Shown here in pieces: positions 1 to 8,698 of a stretch of DNA of 64,000 nucleotides. Source of the DNA: an uncultured Flavobacteriaceae bacterium (GTDB lineage Bacteria; Bacteroidota; Bacteroidia; Flavobacteriales; Flavobacteriaceae). The notes beneath the pieces were generated by a model, which searched no databases, was not told the origin of the DNA, and worked only from the letters and a program-made list of their open reading frames with translations. Every line of letters starts with the position of its first letter. The stretch's first letter is position 1. A program made the translations under genes and the position numbers. Where the stretch lies: the NCBI GenBank assembly GCA_905181835.1, contig CAJIZF010000001.1, forward strand, positions 186,001 to 250,000, given 5' to 3'.

Positions 1-360
1 TTCTACAAACTCACTTTTAAACCAAGGGTTTAATGCTTCTGCTTCTTTAAAATTTTTCTGAGAAGCTTCCAGCATTTCATCGACTACATCGATTCCTACA
101 ACACCTCCCTTTTGTCTCGAAAAATAGGAAAACTGTAATAGCTCCATACCGCCTCCAACACCTACATACAATGTTTTTGGATTATTGGTTAAATCCCTGG
201 CATTAACAGTGCTGCCACAGCCATAATTCATTTCCTGCATTATTTTCGGAATTTTTAAGCCTGGAAGTTCCCAAATAGGGTTGGTGGTACAGCAAAGACC
301 TACATCGGGTGTTAATGCTGCTTCTTTATATACATCGTGGGTGGTTTGTAAATAACTCAT
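1..360 (-). CDS. ArsM-like SAM-dependent methyltransferase (arsenosugar operon), partial
   Basis: Only the N-terminal 120 residues are present; the gene runs off the left edge. The start ATG (complement of 358-360) gives MSYLQTTHDVYKEAALTP, followed by a Cys pair in GLCCTTNP, NYGCGSTV, and a glycine-rich SAM-binding loop YVGVGGGMELLQFSYFSR. That layout fits the ArsM-like methyltransferase-domain proteins found in arsenosugar clusters, which would methylate trivalent arsenic or an arsenosugar intermediate in the cytoplasm. It lies 3 bp downstream of the purine nucleoside phosphorylase on the same strand, so it is the distal gene of that operon. The family call rests on these motifs plus the neighbours; the C-terminal half cannot be checked here. 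Confidence 0.75.
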   Translation of the reverse strand, partial: MSYLQTTHDVYKEAALTPDVGLCCTTNPIWELPGLKIPKIMQEMNYGCGSTVNARDLTNNPKTLYVGVGGGMELLQFSYFSRQKGGVVGIDVVDEMLEASQKNFKEAEALNPWFKSEFVE

Positions 361-363
361 TGT

Positions 364-1176
364 TTATAATTCTTTAATTAGTTCTTTAAATAATAAAATC
401 ATATCGGGTTCTGCCTTTCCAGCAATTTTAATAATGTCATCAATATCGACAGGCTGAAGGTGATCTGGATCGCATTCATCAGTAAGAACAGAAACTGCAG
501 CCACTGGCACTTTTAAATGATTGGCGACAATTATTTCTGGAACCGTACTCATTCCTACGGCATCTGCCCCTATAATTTGTAAATATCGATATTCTGCTCT
601 AGTTTCTAGTTGAGGTCCCATCACACTCGCATAGACTCCTTTCTGGAGATTAATATGCTTAGATGTTGCAATAGCAATCAGCTTCCTATTCATTTGGGCA
701 TCGTAAGGCTCACTCATATCCACAAAACGGTTTCCCATCGCCTCAATTCCTTTGTAGGCCAGAGGAGATCCTCCTTGTAAATTAATATGATCATCAATTA
801 ACATCAGTTCTCCTTTTTTAAATTTTTTATTAATTGCCCCGGCTGCATTACTCACCAATAATTTTTTAATTCCTAATTGGTGCATCACGCGTATTGGAAA
901 GGTCACGTCGTAAGTCGAATATCCTTCATATAGGTGAAACCTGCCTTGCATGACAATTACTTTTTTACCAGCTAAGGTTCCATATATTAATTTTCCTTTA
1001 TGAAACTCTACGGTAGCGGTCGGAAAATTGGGAATGTGGTTGTAACTAGCGGTACTCTCTTTTTCTATTTCATCGACTAATTTACCCAATCCTGTCCCCA
1101 ATACAATTCCTATTTCAGGAGCATCAAATCCTTTATTTTTTAAATAATCTACCGCTTCTTGTATGTATTTCTTCAT
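364..1176 (-). CDS. Purine-nucleoside phosphorylase
   Basis: This 270-residue protein has the length and motifs of trimeric PNP (type I, inosine/guanosine-specific): the phosphate-binding GTGLG near residue 27, RFHLYEGY near 80, SNAAGAINKKF near 110, MGPQLETRAEY near 188 and VGMSTVPE near 208. PNP cleaves purine ribonucleosides with phosphate to give the base and ribose-1-phosphate. Its place between the TIGR04282-type glycosyltransferase and the ArsM-like methyltransferase suggests work on an adenosyl- or ribosyl-arsenical intermediate, for example releasing adenine to leave a phosphoribosyl arsenosugar. That role is inferred from context; ordinary purine salvage is also possible. The family assignment itself is secure. 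Confidence 0.93.
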   Translation of the reverse strand: MKKYIQEAVDYLKNKGFDAPEIGIVLGTGLGKLVDEIEKESTASYNHIPNFPTATVEFHKGKLIYGTLAGKKVIVMQGRFHLYEGYSTYDVTFPIRVMHQLGIKKLLVSNAAGAINKKFKKGELMLIDDHINLQGGSPLAYKGIEAMGNRFVDMSEPYDAQMNRKLIAIATSKHINLQKGVYASVMGPQLETRAEYRYLQIIGADAVGMSTVPEIIVANHLKVPVAAVSVLTDECDPDHLQPVDIDDIIKIAGKAEPDMILLFKELIKEL

Positions 1177-1188
1177 GTTTTTTTTATT

Positions 1189-1810
1189 TTAAGGTGCTAT
1201 CAAAAATTGATTGAATCCACTACTTTTTTTTAAGTCATCGTAGGTGTCAATATCGTTTTTGGCAGCAAGTAAAACTACTTGTTCTTGCTCTAAATTTTTA
1301 AGGGTTTCTTTTAATACCGTTCTAGTACCCCATTTTTTATTTTCAAAAAGTTTCTTTTTTAAGGCATTCATTCCCAATAAATAATAACCTCCATCTAAGG
1401 CAGGTCCCACTACGTAATTAGTGCTATCTAAATGGGTAAAAGCCTCTCGAATACCGGCGGTAGTTAATTCAAAAATATCACTCCCCACGATCACAATCTG
1501 GCGATATCCTCGGCTAAACAAGTAACTCAAAAGCATGGTGCATTCGTTCTCCTAAACCAACTCCGTTTTGAAGCTCTTTGAAGTAGGTAGCTGCATCCCA
1601 GTGATCATTTTCTTGAATTTGTTCCGAATAAAAAACAAATTTATCTACTTCTAGAGGTCGAGTTATGTGCAGCGTATGCTCCAGTAATTTTCGATATACT
1701 TTTAATGCTGCTAAATCACCTATTGTTTTAGCCAGTCTGGTTTTTACCTTTCCTATCTCGGGATTGCGAGTAAAAATAATAAGTGCTTTGTGGGTATTTA
1801 GCTTTTTCAT
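1189..1810 (-). CDS. TIGR04282-type arsenosugar glycosyltransferase, single +1 frameshift
   Basis: Two overlapping frames together make one protein of about 206 residues, the normal size of the family. The N-terminal part (1514-1810) has IIFTRNPEIGKVKTRLA, the pyrophosphorylase-like NTP-binding loop. The C-terminal part continues with FSRGYRQIVIVGSD, VVGPALDGGYYLLGM and IDTYDDL. The first frame ends HHAFELLV-stop. Removing one base near 1520 reads through as HHAFELLFSRGYRQ. The total length of 622 nt is 3n+1, which fits one inserted base. The family (GT-A-like, DUF2064) is found in arsenosugar clusters and is thought to transfer the sugar aglycone. It sits 4 bp from the rhodanese and 12 bp from pnp. 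It is either a recent frameshift mutation or a sequencing error; the latter is favoured by similar cases elsewhere in the window. Confidence 0.8.
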
Positions 1811-1813
1811 GGC

Positions 1814-2311
1814 TTAAAAAATAGGATTTCCTTTAGTTAACCATTTTCCCCATTTTTTTGAATATACATGTATGTTTTCGGTCATTCTTTGTATCGAATC
1901 GATCACTATATAATCCTTATTTTTCCATTCACTAATACCGCCATATAAATTTTTAACATCGGTATAGCCATTTTCAATTAATTGGTTGGCAATCACTTCA
2001 GAGCGAACTCCTAAGGTACAATAAACAACAATAGGAGTTTTTTTGTCTATGCTGTCTGGTAGGGAGCTTAGCCTAAAATGATTGTAACCCACCAATATTG
2101 CTCCCTCAATATGACTCACTTTAAATTCGTCAAGTTCTCTACTATCTAAAATTACTACTTTATTTTTTTGCTGTAAGTTTTTAAGCTCTGCGACAGCGAT
2201 GTATGGCACCTTTTTATGATTGTATTTATTTAAAACCTCTTCGAGGGTTTCTTGCCCAAACAAAGAGACTTTCCAAAAAATTAAGAGGCTTATTAAAAGG
2301 ATTCTTTTCAT
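1814..2311 (-). CDS. Rhodanese-like domain protein, exported
   Basis: A 165-residue protein starts with a signal peptide (MKRILLISLLIFWKVSLFGQ) and carries one rhodanese fold. It has VVILDSRELDEFKVSHIEGA with the substrate-channel Asp/Arg, and the active loop YCTLGVRSEVIANQL with the catalytic Cys followed by a loop ending in Arg-Ser. Rhodaneses transfer sulfane sulfur to thiophilic acceptors, and some act on arsenate or phosphate. The gene is embedded between the ArsS radical SAM and glycosyltransferase genes, so a role in arsenic or sulfur handling in the periplasm is likely from context. Substrate cannot be told from sequence. Confidence 0.85.
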   Translation of the reverse strand: MKRILLISLLIFWKVSLFGQETLEEVLNKYNHKKVPYIAVAELKNLQQKNKVVILDSRELDEFKVSHIEGAILVGYNHFRLSSLPDSIDKKTPIVVYCTLGVRSEVIANQLIENGYTDVKNLYGGISEWKNKDYIVIDSIQRMTENIHVYSKKWGKWLTKGNPIF

Positions 2312-2326
2312 TTAAATGCGCTGAGA

Positions 2327-3382
2327 TTAAGCAACAGTACCTTGGCAGCTGCTTCCGGCTCCAGCAGTACAGCCGTAACAGTGTTGTGAAACAATTATAT
2401 TTCGGTTTTGTAAAACTTCTTCATTGTACTCAGAAATATGCTTTAACTTACTGGCTACTTTTAATTTTAGCATTTGGTTGAAATCACAATCGTATAAATA
2501 GCCATCCCAACTTACCGATAGGGTGTTCGTACACATCACGTTTTCTAGTGTCGAGGCATTAAATGCTTCTACCAGACTGTACATATAATCTTCGTAATTA
2601 TCAGATGCAATTAAATAATCCAAAAACCTAGCAATGGGCAGGTTGGTAATTGCAAATAGTTGATGAAACTGAATTCCAAAATCTTCCATTAAAGCATTTT
2701 TAAATTCTTTTTCCATGCTGTCTTGGTTTCCGGGTAAAAAAGCGCCACTGGGGTTGTAAACTAAATCTAATTTGAGTGGACTTCCTGGCATTCCATAACC
2801 CACCAAATTTAATTCTTGTAAGGCTTTAATCGACTTGTCAAAAACTCCTTTGCCACGCTGCTGATCTGTTTTTCCCCGAGTCCAATGAGGCATTGAACTG
2901 ACCACGTGAATGTGGTATTTTTTAAAAAAATCAGGTAAATCGTAATATTTTTTATTAGCTCTAATAATGGTTAGGTTGCTACGTACGATAAAGTCTTTAA
3001 TCCCTAGTTTTGACGCTTCCTCTACAAACCATCTAAAGTGAGGGTTCATCTCGGGAGCACCACCGGTGAGGTCCAGTGTGGTAGCCGGGGTGTTTTTTAT
3101 GACCTCCAAACATTGTTGCAGCGTCTCTTTTGTCATAATTTCTTTACGATCTGGACCCGCATCTACATGGCAATGCTCACAAACTTGATTGCACATATAG
3201 CCTAAATTAATTTGGAGTATTTCTAATTTTTTAGGGCGTAACGGAAATTGACCTACAGCTTTAATTTTCGTGGCAAAGGTTGGGAGTTCATTGTTGTTAA
3301 AAATACCATTAGATAAAATTTCTAATTGCCTTTTAGCATCAGCTAATTCTTTTTTTTGTTTTTTTAACGATGTTGTTTGCAT
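2327..3382 (-). CDS. arsS: Arsenosugar biosynthesis radical SAM protein ArsS
   Basis: This 351-residue protein has the radical SAM cluster CNQVCEHC (Cys64, Cys68, Cys71; CxxxCxxC) preceded by LEILQINLGYM. It also has LDLTGGAPEMNPHFRWFV, the typical SAM-binding GGE-like segment, and a C-terminal cysteine motif HCYGCTAGAGSSC (Cys335, Cys338, Cys346) that defines the ArsS family and may bind a second cluster or the arsenic substrate. ArsS is known to act with ArsM to make arsenosugar precursors by adding a 5'-deoxyadenosyl group to a dimethylarsenical. Its neighbours (AhpD-like protein, rhodanese, glycosyltransferase, PNP, ArsM-like) all match the published cluster type. It is intact and about normal length. 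Confidence 0.93.
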   Translation of the reverse strand: MQTTSLKKQKKELADAKRQLEILSNGIFNNNELPTFATKIKAVGQFPLRPKKLEILQINLGYMCNQVCEHCHVDAGPDRKEIMTKETLQQCLEVIKNTPATTLDLTGGAPEMNPHFRWFVEEASKLGIKDFIVRSNLTIIRANKKYYDLPDFFKKYHIHVVSSMPHWTRGKTDQQRGKGVFDKSIKALQELNLVGYGMPGSPLKLDLVYNPSGAFLPGNQDSMEKEFKNALMEDFGIQFHQLFAITNLPIARFLDYLIASDNYEDYMYSLVEAFNASTLENVMCTNTLSVSWDGYLYDCDFNQMLKLKVASKLKHISEYNEEVLQNRNIIVSQHCYGCTAGAGSSCQGTVA

Positions 3383-3425
3383 ACCCTTTACTACGCTTTT
3401 GTTGATCTAATTTATAAGACCCAAC

Positions 3426-3764
3426 TTACATACTTAATTTATCATATTTATTCATCATTTGTACGCCGTGTACCAGTGTTGCCCCGCTTTCGATAGCCGC
3501 CCCTGCATGAACAGCTTCCATCATTTCTTCTTTTGTGATCCCCCTTTGCAAGCCGTCTTTAGTATAAGCGTCAATGCAATAAGGACACTTAACAACATGC
3601 GAAACGGCCAGTGCGATTAACGATTTTTCACGCGCACTAAGGGCACCTTCCTCAAAAACTTTTCCGTAATAGTCAAAGAATTTTGTACCCAGTTCCTCAC
3701 TCCATTCGGTGATTTTTCCAAATTTTCTTAAATCTTTAGGATCGTAATACGTTTTATCTGCCAT
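3426..3764 (-). CDS. Arsenosugar-associated AhpD/carboxymuconolactone decarboxylase-like protein
   Basis: The 112-residue protein has the CMD/AhpD core: SLIALAVSHVVKCPYCIDAY, then GITKEEMMEAVHAGAAIESG. The CxxC pair (CPYC) is present. The His usually found four residues after the second Cys of AhpD is replaced by Tyr (CIDAYT), a variant typical of the arsenosugar-linked subfamily (TIGR04029/TIGR04030 type). It is the first gene of the minus-strand operon, 43 bp upstream of arsS. A thiol-based redox role protecting or processing arsenic intermediates is the likely function, but no reaction is established by sequence. Confidence 0.88.
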   Translation of the reverse strand: MADKTYYDPKDLRKFGKITEWSEELGTKFFDYYGKVFEEGALSAREKSLIALAVSHVVKCPYCIDAYTKDGLQRGITKEEMMEAVHAGAAIESGATLVHGVQMMNKYDKLSM

Positions 3765-3792
3765 GTTTATTATTGCTTTAATTCCATTTCTG

Positions 3793-3800
3793 TAAATATA
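3793..3800 (-). promoter_or_regulatory. Possible -7 box for the arsenosugar operon
   Basis: Read on the minus strand this is TATATTTA, one mismatch from the Bacteroidota -7 consensus TAnnTTTG, 29 bp before the start of the AhpD-like gene. No convincing -33 TTG is at the expected spacing. It is the best candidate promoter for the six-gene operon but is weak evidence on its own. Confidence 0.3.
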
Positions 3801-3864
3801 ACCAAGATTCTATTTTATATGGAACAATGGCTAACAATTTAACAAGAATTTACATTGCTTAAAA

Positions 3865-4497
3865 TTGATTAAATTTGAATTCTTTAAAATCAACTACCAC
3901 CTACAATCAATTAATTTGTCTAAAATAACAAAGCATCAACATTTTGCCCTGCACAAACCTTACGGTTATCTGAGTCAATTTATCGTAAATGGAAAACAAA
4001 AAAAACGAAACAAATTATTGGGCGAATTGTATGATTTCCCAGCGGGTACTATGGCTATTGGACGCTTGGACCGAAACTCCGAAGGGCTACTACTACTTAC
4101 CACCGATGGTAAAGTGAGCTATGACATACTCAGTCATAAGTACGAAAAAGAATATTTTGTGCAAGTAGATGGAACTATTACAGAACAAGCCATCCAACAA
4201 TTAAAAGGAGGTATTGAGATTAGCTTGGAAGGAGCAATCTACAAAACCATGCCTTGTGAAGCCAACCTTATTGAATCTCCGAAAGATTTACCCATTGAAA
4301 ACAGAAAGCTCAGAGATGCGAGACACGGTCCTATGAGTTGGATCTCCATTACCCTAAGAGAAGGAAAGTACCGGCAAGTACGAAAAATGACAGCGGCGGT
4401 AGGTTTTCCAACCCTACGTTTAATTCGAGTTCGGATAGGCACTTTCACATTAACACTCTCCAAAGGAGAAACCCTAAAAGTAACTAGCTTTTCTTAA
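3865..4497 (+). CDS. RsuA/RluE-family rRNA pseudouridine synthase
   Basis: The protein has the family motifs in order: LHKPYGYLSQF, GRLDRNSEGLLLLTTDG with the catalytic Asp in RLDRNSEGLL, the KEYFVQVDG strand, and EGKYRQVRKMTAAVGFPTLRLIRVRIG. It isomerises one uridine in 23S or 16S rRNA; size and motif set resemble RluE/RsuA enzymes without an S4 domain. The start is unclear. The longest frame begins at TTG 3865, but a second TTG at 3916 (17 residues in) gives a start nearer the conserved HKPYG motif, and no ATG is available upstream of it. It is transcribed divergently from the arsenosugar operon and ends just before a bidirectional hairpin shared with tRNA-Phe. Confidence 0.9.
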   Translation: MIKFEFFKINYHLQSINLSKITKHQHFALHKPYGYLSQFIVNGKQKKRNKLLGELYDFPAGTMAIGRLDRNSEGLLLLTTDGKVSYDILSHKYEKEYFVQVDGTITEQAIQQLKGGIEISLEGAIYKTMPCEANLIESPKDLPIENRKLRDARHGPMSWISITLREGKYRQVRKMTAAVGFPTLRLIRVRIGTFTLTLSKGETLKVTSFS

Positions 4498-4515
4498 ATT
4501 TTATTAGTAAAAATA

Positions 4516-4546
4516 AAAAATCCCTAGTAAAAACTAAGGGATTTTT
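4516..4546. terminator. Bidirectional terminator between pseudouridine synthase and tRNA-Phe
   Basis: TCCCT-AGT (4521-4528) pairs with ACT-AAGGGA, with one bulged A, flanked by an A run on the left and a T run on the right. It can therefore stop both the plus-strand gene and the minus-strand tRNA. Confidence 0.65.
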
Positions 4547-4549
4547 ATG

Positions 4550-4622
<73 letters not shown>

Positions 4623-4768
4623 TGCTATTAAGCGAGGGCAAATATAACTCTATTTTGTTTTGAACAAAATAAAAATCAAAAAAAAACACCTATTTTTTTA
4701 AGGTTTTAAGATTCAGATAACAAGATAGTAAAATTCATATTGTATTTTTACAACTTAGTAGCATTCTA

Positions 4769-5503
4769 ATGAATTTAATTATTGATGTTGGAAACACCTT
4801 TATTAAATTAGCGGTTTTTAAAAACAACTTGCTGATTAAAAAAATCAATACTTCTAAAGAAAAATTCTTTGAAGATTTTGAACGTATTTCAATAGAACAT
4901 AAAAATTTAATAAATGTAATTATTTCCTCGGTAGGTTTTTTTTCAGAAGAGGCAAATTTAATAATAAAAGAAAAATACCCTACCATTATTTTATCTCATA
5001 AAACCCATCTTCCATTTACTAATAAGTACAAAACTCCTCTGACTTTAGGAAGCGATCGTATTGCTCTTGTGAGTGCAGCTGCAATTAAATATCCATCCAA
5101 AGATGTTTTAATAATTGATGTAGGAAGTTGCATTACTTTTGATTTTAAAAATTCAAAGAATGAATATTTAGGAGGTTCTATTACTCCTGGAATTGAATTT
5201 AGATATCGTTCTTTAAATGATTACACGAACAAACTTCCTTTATTAAAACCCCAAAAAACGCTAAACTATTTAGGAATTTCCACAGAATCATCAATACATG
5301 TAGGTGTAATTCAGGGGCTTACATTCGAAATGGATGGCTTTATAGATGCCTACAGAGAAAAATATCAAGAATTAACAGTTATTTTAACAGGAGGAGGTGC
5401 TCAATACTTGGTAGAAAGTATAAAAAATGACATCTTTGCGCATTCTAATTTTTTATTAGAAGGTTTAAACTACTTAGTACAAAACAATAAGAATCAATGT
5501 TAA
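4769..5503 (+). CDS. coaX: Type III pantothenate kinase
   Basis: The 244-residue protein matches CoaX: N-terminal MNLIIDVGNTFIKLAVF (phosphate loop Asp-x-Gly-Asn-Thr), LGSDRIALVSAA (Gly-x-Asp-Arg, pantothenate site), DVLIIDVGSCITFDF, GGSITPGIEFRYRSL, and ILTGGGAQYL. It phosphorylates pantothenate in the first step of CoA synthesis, using a monovalent cation and showing low ATP affinity as known for the family. Its last 7 bp overlap the start of the next gene, an outer-membrane protein, so it heads the run of genes toward lptC, an order that is conserved in flavobacteria. Confidence 0.95.
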   Translation: MNLIIDVGNTFIKLAVFKNNLLIKKINTSKEKFFEDFERISIEHKNLINVIISSVGFFSEEANLIIKEKYPTIILSHKTHLPFTNKYKTPLTLGSDRIALVSAAAIKYPSKDVLIIDVGSCITFDFKNSKNEYLGGSITPGIEFRYRSLNDYTNKLPLLKPQKTLNYLGISTESSIHVGVIQGLTFEMDGFIDAYREKYQELTVILTGGGAQYLVESIKNDIFAHSNFLLEGLNYLVQNNKNQC

Positions 5504-6739
5504 AGCAAATAATTTTTGCAGCAATGCTTATAATTACTGGTGTTGCAACTGCCCAAAATGGAACTACATCTCCTTATTCATTTTTTGGAATAGGCGAAAT
5601 TAAGTTTAAAGGAACCGCCGAAAATAGATCCATGGGAGGAATTAATGTGTTTTCAGACAGCATTCATTTAAACATACAAAACCCAGCCTCTGTTGCCAAC
5701 CTGAAATTAGTGAGTTTTACTTCTGGTGGAAGTTATAAGTATGTCAATCAGCAAACAGAAACAGATTCGCAATATGCCTCTGCAACTACCCTAGATTACC
5801 TAGCATTGGGAATACCTATGGGTAAGTTTGGAGCTAGTTTTGGAATCCTTCCCTTCACCTCGGTTGGTTATAAATTAGAATCTGATGGAGATTCTTCTTT
5901 TACACAGTATAGAGGTACTGGTGGAATGAATAAAGTTTTTTTTGTACTTGGCTTATCAAGTAACTCCAAATTTTAATTTAGGAATTGACGCTAATTATAA
6001 TTTTGGAAATGTAGAAAGAACTACTATTGTTTCTGAAGACGATCTTTTGTTAGGGATAAGAGAAAATATAAAATCTGATTTACTGGGGTTTAATTTTAAT
6101 TTTGGTGCAGAATACAAAACACTAATTTCTGAAGATTTACAACTAACAACAACGGCAACTTATTCGCCTGCTACCAAATTTAAAGTTCAGGGAGTTAGAA
6201 ATATAACAAGCGTTTTAATTTCTGCTACGGGTGCAGTCGTTCCTGTTGACGATAGGGAACAAATACTTGAGGATGTTGAGGTTAATTTTCCGTCGCAAAT
6301 TACAATAGGCGCAGGCTTAGGAAGCCCTAAAAAATGGTTTATTTCTGGACAATACACCAGTACAAAGACCAGTAACTACAATGATCCAACGCTAAATTTT
6401 GGTACGGTAGAATTTGTGGATTCAAATAAATACCGAATAGGTGGGTTTTTTATACCTAGATACAATTCACTCACAAGTTATTGGCATAGAGCAGTCTACA
6501 GGCTTGGAGTTCGTTATGAGGAGACAGGAATAAATCTGCGAGGAGAGAATATAAATGAGTATGGCATATCTTTTGGTGTAGGACTTCCTGTAGGAAGATT
6601 ATTCTCTAATATAAACATAGGGTTTGAGTTAGGTTCTAAAGGAACTACCTCTCAAGGCCTAGTAAAAGAAAACTTTTTTAACACCTTTATAAGTTTGTCA
6701 CTTAATGATAGGTGGTTTGAAAAAAGATACATTGATTAA
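5497..6739 (+). CDS. Outer-membrane beta-barrel protein, single +1 homopolymer frameshift
   Basis: A signal peptide (MLKQIIFAAMLIITGVATAQ) precedes a barrel-like protein rich in alternating hydrophobic strands (SPYSFFGIGEIKFKGTAENR, MGKFGASFGILPFTSVGYKL, FNLGIDANYNFGN, LPVGRLFSNINIGFELGS). The first frame stops at 5976. A run of eight T (5936-5943) should be seven: with seven it reads NKVFLYLAYQVTPNFNLG and continues to 6739, giving about 413 residues. The total of 1243 nt is 3n+1. Its place after coaX and before a TPR protein and lptC is typical in flavobacteria. The precise function is unknown to me; a FadL/PorV-like or generic OM porin role is possible. Sequencing error in the T run is the simplest explanation. 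Confidence 0.8.
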
Positions 6740-8124
6740 TGAAATTAAATTTGGAAACGATGAAAATGAAATTTACATTACTTACAGCAATTTTATTTGT
6801 AAGTATAGGAAGTAAAATGCTTGCACAAGTACCTAATGATTGTTATGAAACACTATCATTATTTGTGGAACCTGCTAAGGCAAAAAATTATGTAGGAGCA
6901 CTACCTTATTATGAAAATGTGATCACTAAATGTCCTAAATTTAGTTTAGCTACTTATCAGTATGGAGCTAAAATGTTTTCATATTTCGTTAAACAAGGTG
7001 ATAAGTCTAAGGTAACAGATTTAATTAAGAGTTATGAAGACAAAATGGCTTATTTTCCAACTAAAACAAAAAAGGGGAAAACACTTGCGAGTATTGCTCA
7101 AGTAAAATATGATAATGCTGTTGGAACTAAAATGCAACAATTTTTAGCCTTTGACAACGCTTATAAAGAAGATGCTGCAACATTCACAAGTCCTAAAAGT
7201 TTGTATACGTATTTCTCTTTAGCAGTAAGTTTGTACGAAAATGGAGAAAAGCCAATCGAAGATATTTTTGATTTGTATGAAATTGTTTATCTAAAAGTTG
7301 CGAATGAAAAGATTGATTTAGCTACTAAGGCAACAGAACTGTACAATAAAAAAGATGCAGGTGAAAAACTTTCAACAAAGGATACAAAAAGATTAAAATC
7401 CTACGGTACCAACCTAAACGCATACAGTAAAGTTACCGGTAGCTTGGAGGGAAAATTAGGGAAGTTAGCTGACTGTGAAAATTTAGTTCCTCTTTACAAC
7501 AAAGACTTTGAGGAGAAAAAAAGTGATATTAAATGGGTGAAAAAAGCAGCAAGTAGACTTTCTGCTAAAGAATGTACCGAAGATCCCTTGTTTTTAAAAT
7601 TAGTTGAGCAACTTGATAACTTAGAACCAACTGCAGAATCTAAATTATATCTCAGTCAATTAGAAAGAAATAAAGGGAACATTTCAAAATCAATTGAGTA
7701 TTTGGAAGAATCTGCATCGATGCAGGTAGATAACTTTAAGAAAGCTAGAATATATTTTAGAATAGCTGAATTGAAAAGAAAGCAAGGTAGTTATCGATCA
7801 GCAAGATCCTATTATAATAAATCATTAAAATACAACCCTTCTCAGGGGAGGTGTTATTTAAGAATAGCACAAATGTATTCAAAAAGCTCAAATGACTGTG
7901 GCGCCACTGTTTTTGAAAAAAGAGCGGTTAACTGGTTAGCCGCAAATATGGCTGATAAAGCTGGATTGGTTGACGCATCTATTGCGTCAGAGGCGAGAAG
8001 AGCAGCAAGTAGTTACAGACAAAGAGCCCCAAGTAAAAGTGATATTTTTTCAGATGATATGGCAGGCAAAACAATCAGTTTTAATTGCTGGATTGGTGGT
8101 AGTGTAAAAGTACCTAGTTTATAA
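6739..8124 (+). CDS. Tetratricopeptide-repeat protein, exported
   Basis: The gene begins by sharing one base with the stop of the barrel gene (TAATG). The first ATG gives MKLNLETMKMKFTLL; the signal peptide more naturally starts at Met8 or Met10, so the true start may be 6760 or 6766. The mature part is helical and rich in Lys/Ala. TPR-like units are clearest in the C-terminal third (SIEYLEESASMQVDNFKKAR, then RKQGSYRSARSYYNKSLKYN). It ends with a small domain having the Cys in KTISFNCWIG. It probably scaffolds envelope complexes in the periplasm. Context links it to envelope biogenesis (OM barrel upstream, lptC downstream). Confidence 0.85.
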   Translation: MKLNLETMKMKFTLLTAILFVSIGSKMLAQVPNDCYETLSLFVEPAKAKNYVGALPYYENVITKCPKFSLATYQYGAKMFSYFVKQGDKSKVTDLIKSYEDKMAYFPTKTKKGKTLASIAQVKYDNAVGTKMQQFLAFDNAYKEDAATFTSPKSLYTYFSLAVSLYENGEKPIEDIFDLYEIVYLKVANEKIDLATKATELYNKKDAGEKLSTKDTKRLKSYGTNLNAYSKVTGSLEGKLGKLADCENLVPLYNKDFEEKKSDIKWVKKAASRLSAKECTEDPLFLKLVEQLDNLEPTAESKLYLSQLERNKGNISKSIEYLEESASMQVDNFKKARIYFRIAELKRKQGSYRSARSYYNKSLKYNPSQGRCYLRIAQMYSKSSNDCGATVFEKRAVNWLAANMADKAGLVDASIASEARRAASSYRQRAPSKSDIFSDDMAGKTISFNCWIGGSVKVPSL

Positions 8125-8137
8125 GAGGTAATTAAAT

Positions 8138-8698
8138 ATGATTAGATTCAAACATATGTTTAAAAGCGTAACGATGCTAACAGCAGTCATTACGCTTTTT
8201 TCATGTGAAGGAAATTACAATAACATACAAAAAATGAATATTAAAGACGAAGAACCTGTTGCCGTTGGAAAGACAATTAATTTAAAGTATACGGATTCAG
8301 GAAAAGTAACAGTTAATTTATTAGCCCCTTTATTAAAAGATTATTCAAATTTTGAATTTCCTTATCAAGAATTTCCAGAGGGAATAACCTTATATTTTTG
8401 GGATAAAGAAAATAAAAGTACAGTATCGTCAGATTATGCAGTGCAGTTTAAAAATACAGGAATCGTGGATTTAATTGGGAATGTAAAAATCACTACATCA
8501 GATAGTACAATTGTTAAAGCTAATCAGCTATACTGGGATCAAGCTAACGAATGGATTTTTACCAATCAGCCCTATCAAATCATTTTTGCTGATGGATCTT
8601 ATAACGATGGTCTTCAATTTGATTCAAATCAAGAGTTTACTACTTTTTTATCTAGAAATAATCAAGGAATACAATTGGTAGATAAAAACAAAAATTAA
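8138..8698 (+). CDS. lptC: LPS export periplasmic protein LptC
   Basis: The 186-residue lipoprotein-like sequence has a Cys after the signal segment (TAVITLFSCEGNYNN). The LptC beta-jellyroll pattern follows: FEFPYQEFPEGITLYFWD, GIVDLIGNVKITTSDST, then KANQLYWDQANEWIFTNQPYQ. LptC links the LptBFG inner-membrane transporter to the LptA bridge and hands LPS outward. Flavobacterial LptC is commonly annotated in this position. It follows the TPR gene by 13 bp and abuts the next small gene, suggesting one transcript. Confidence 0.85.
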   Translation: MIRFKHMFKSVTMLTAVITLFSCEGNYNNIQKMNIKDEEPVAVGKTINLKYTDSGKVTVNLLAPLLKDYSNFEFPYQEFPEGITLYFWDKENKSTVSSDYAVQFKNTGIVDLIGNVKITTSDSTIVKANQLYWDQANEWIFTNQPYQIIFADGSYNDGLQFDSNQEFTTFLSRNNQGIQLVDKNKN

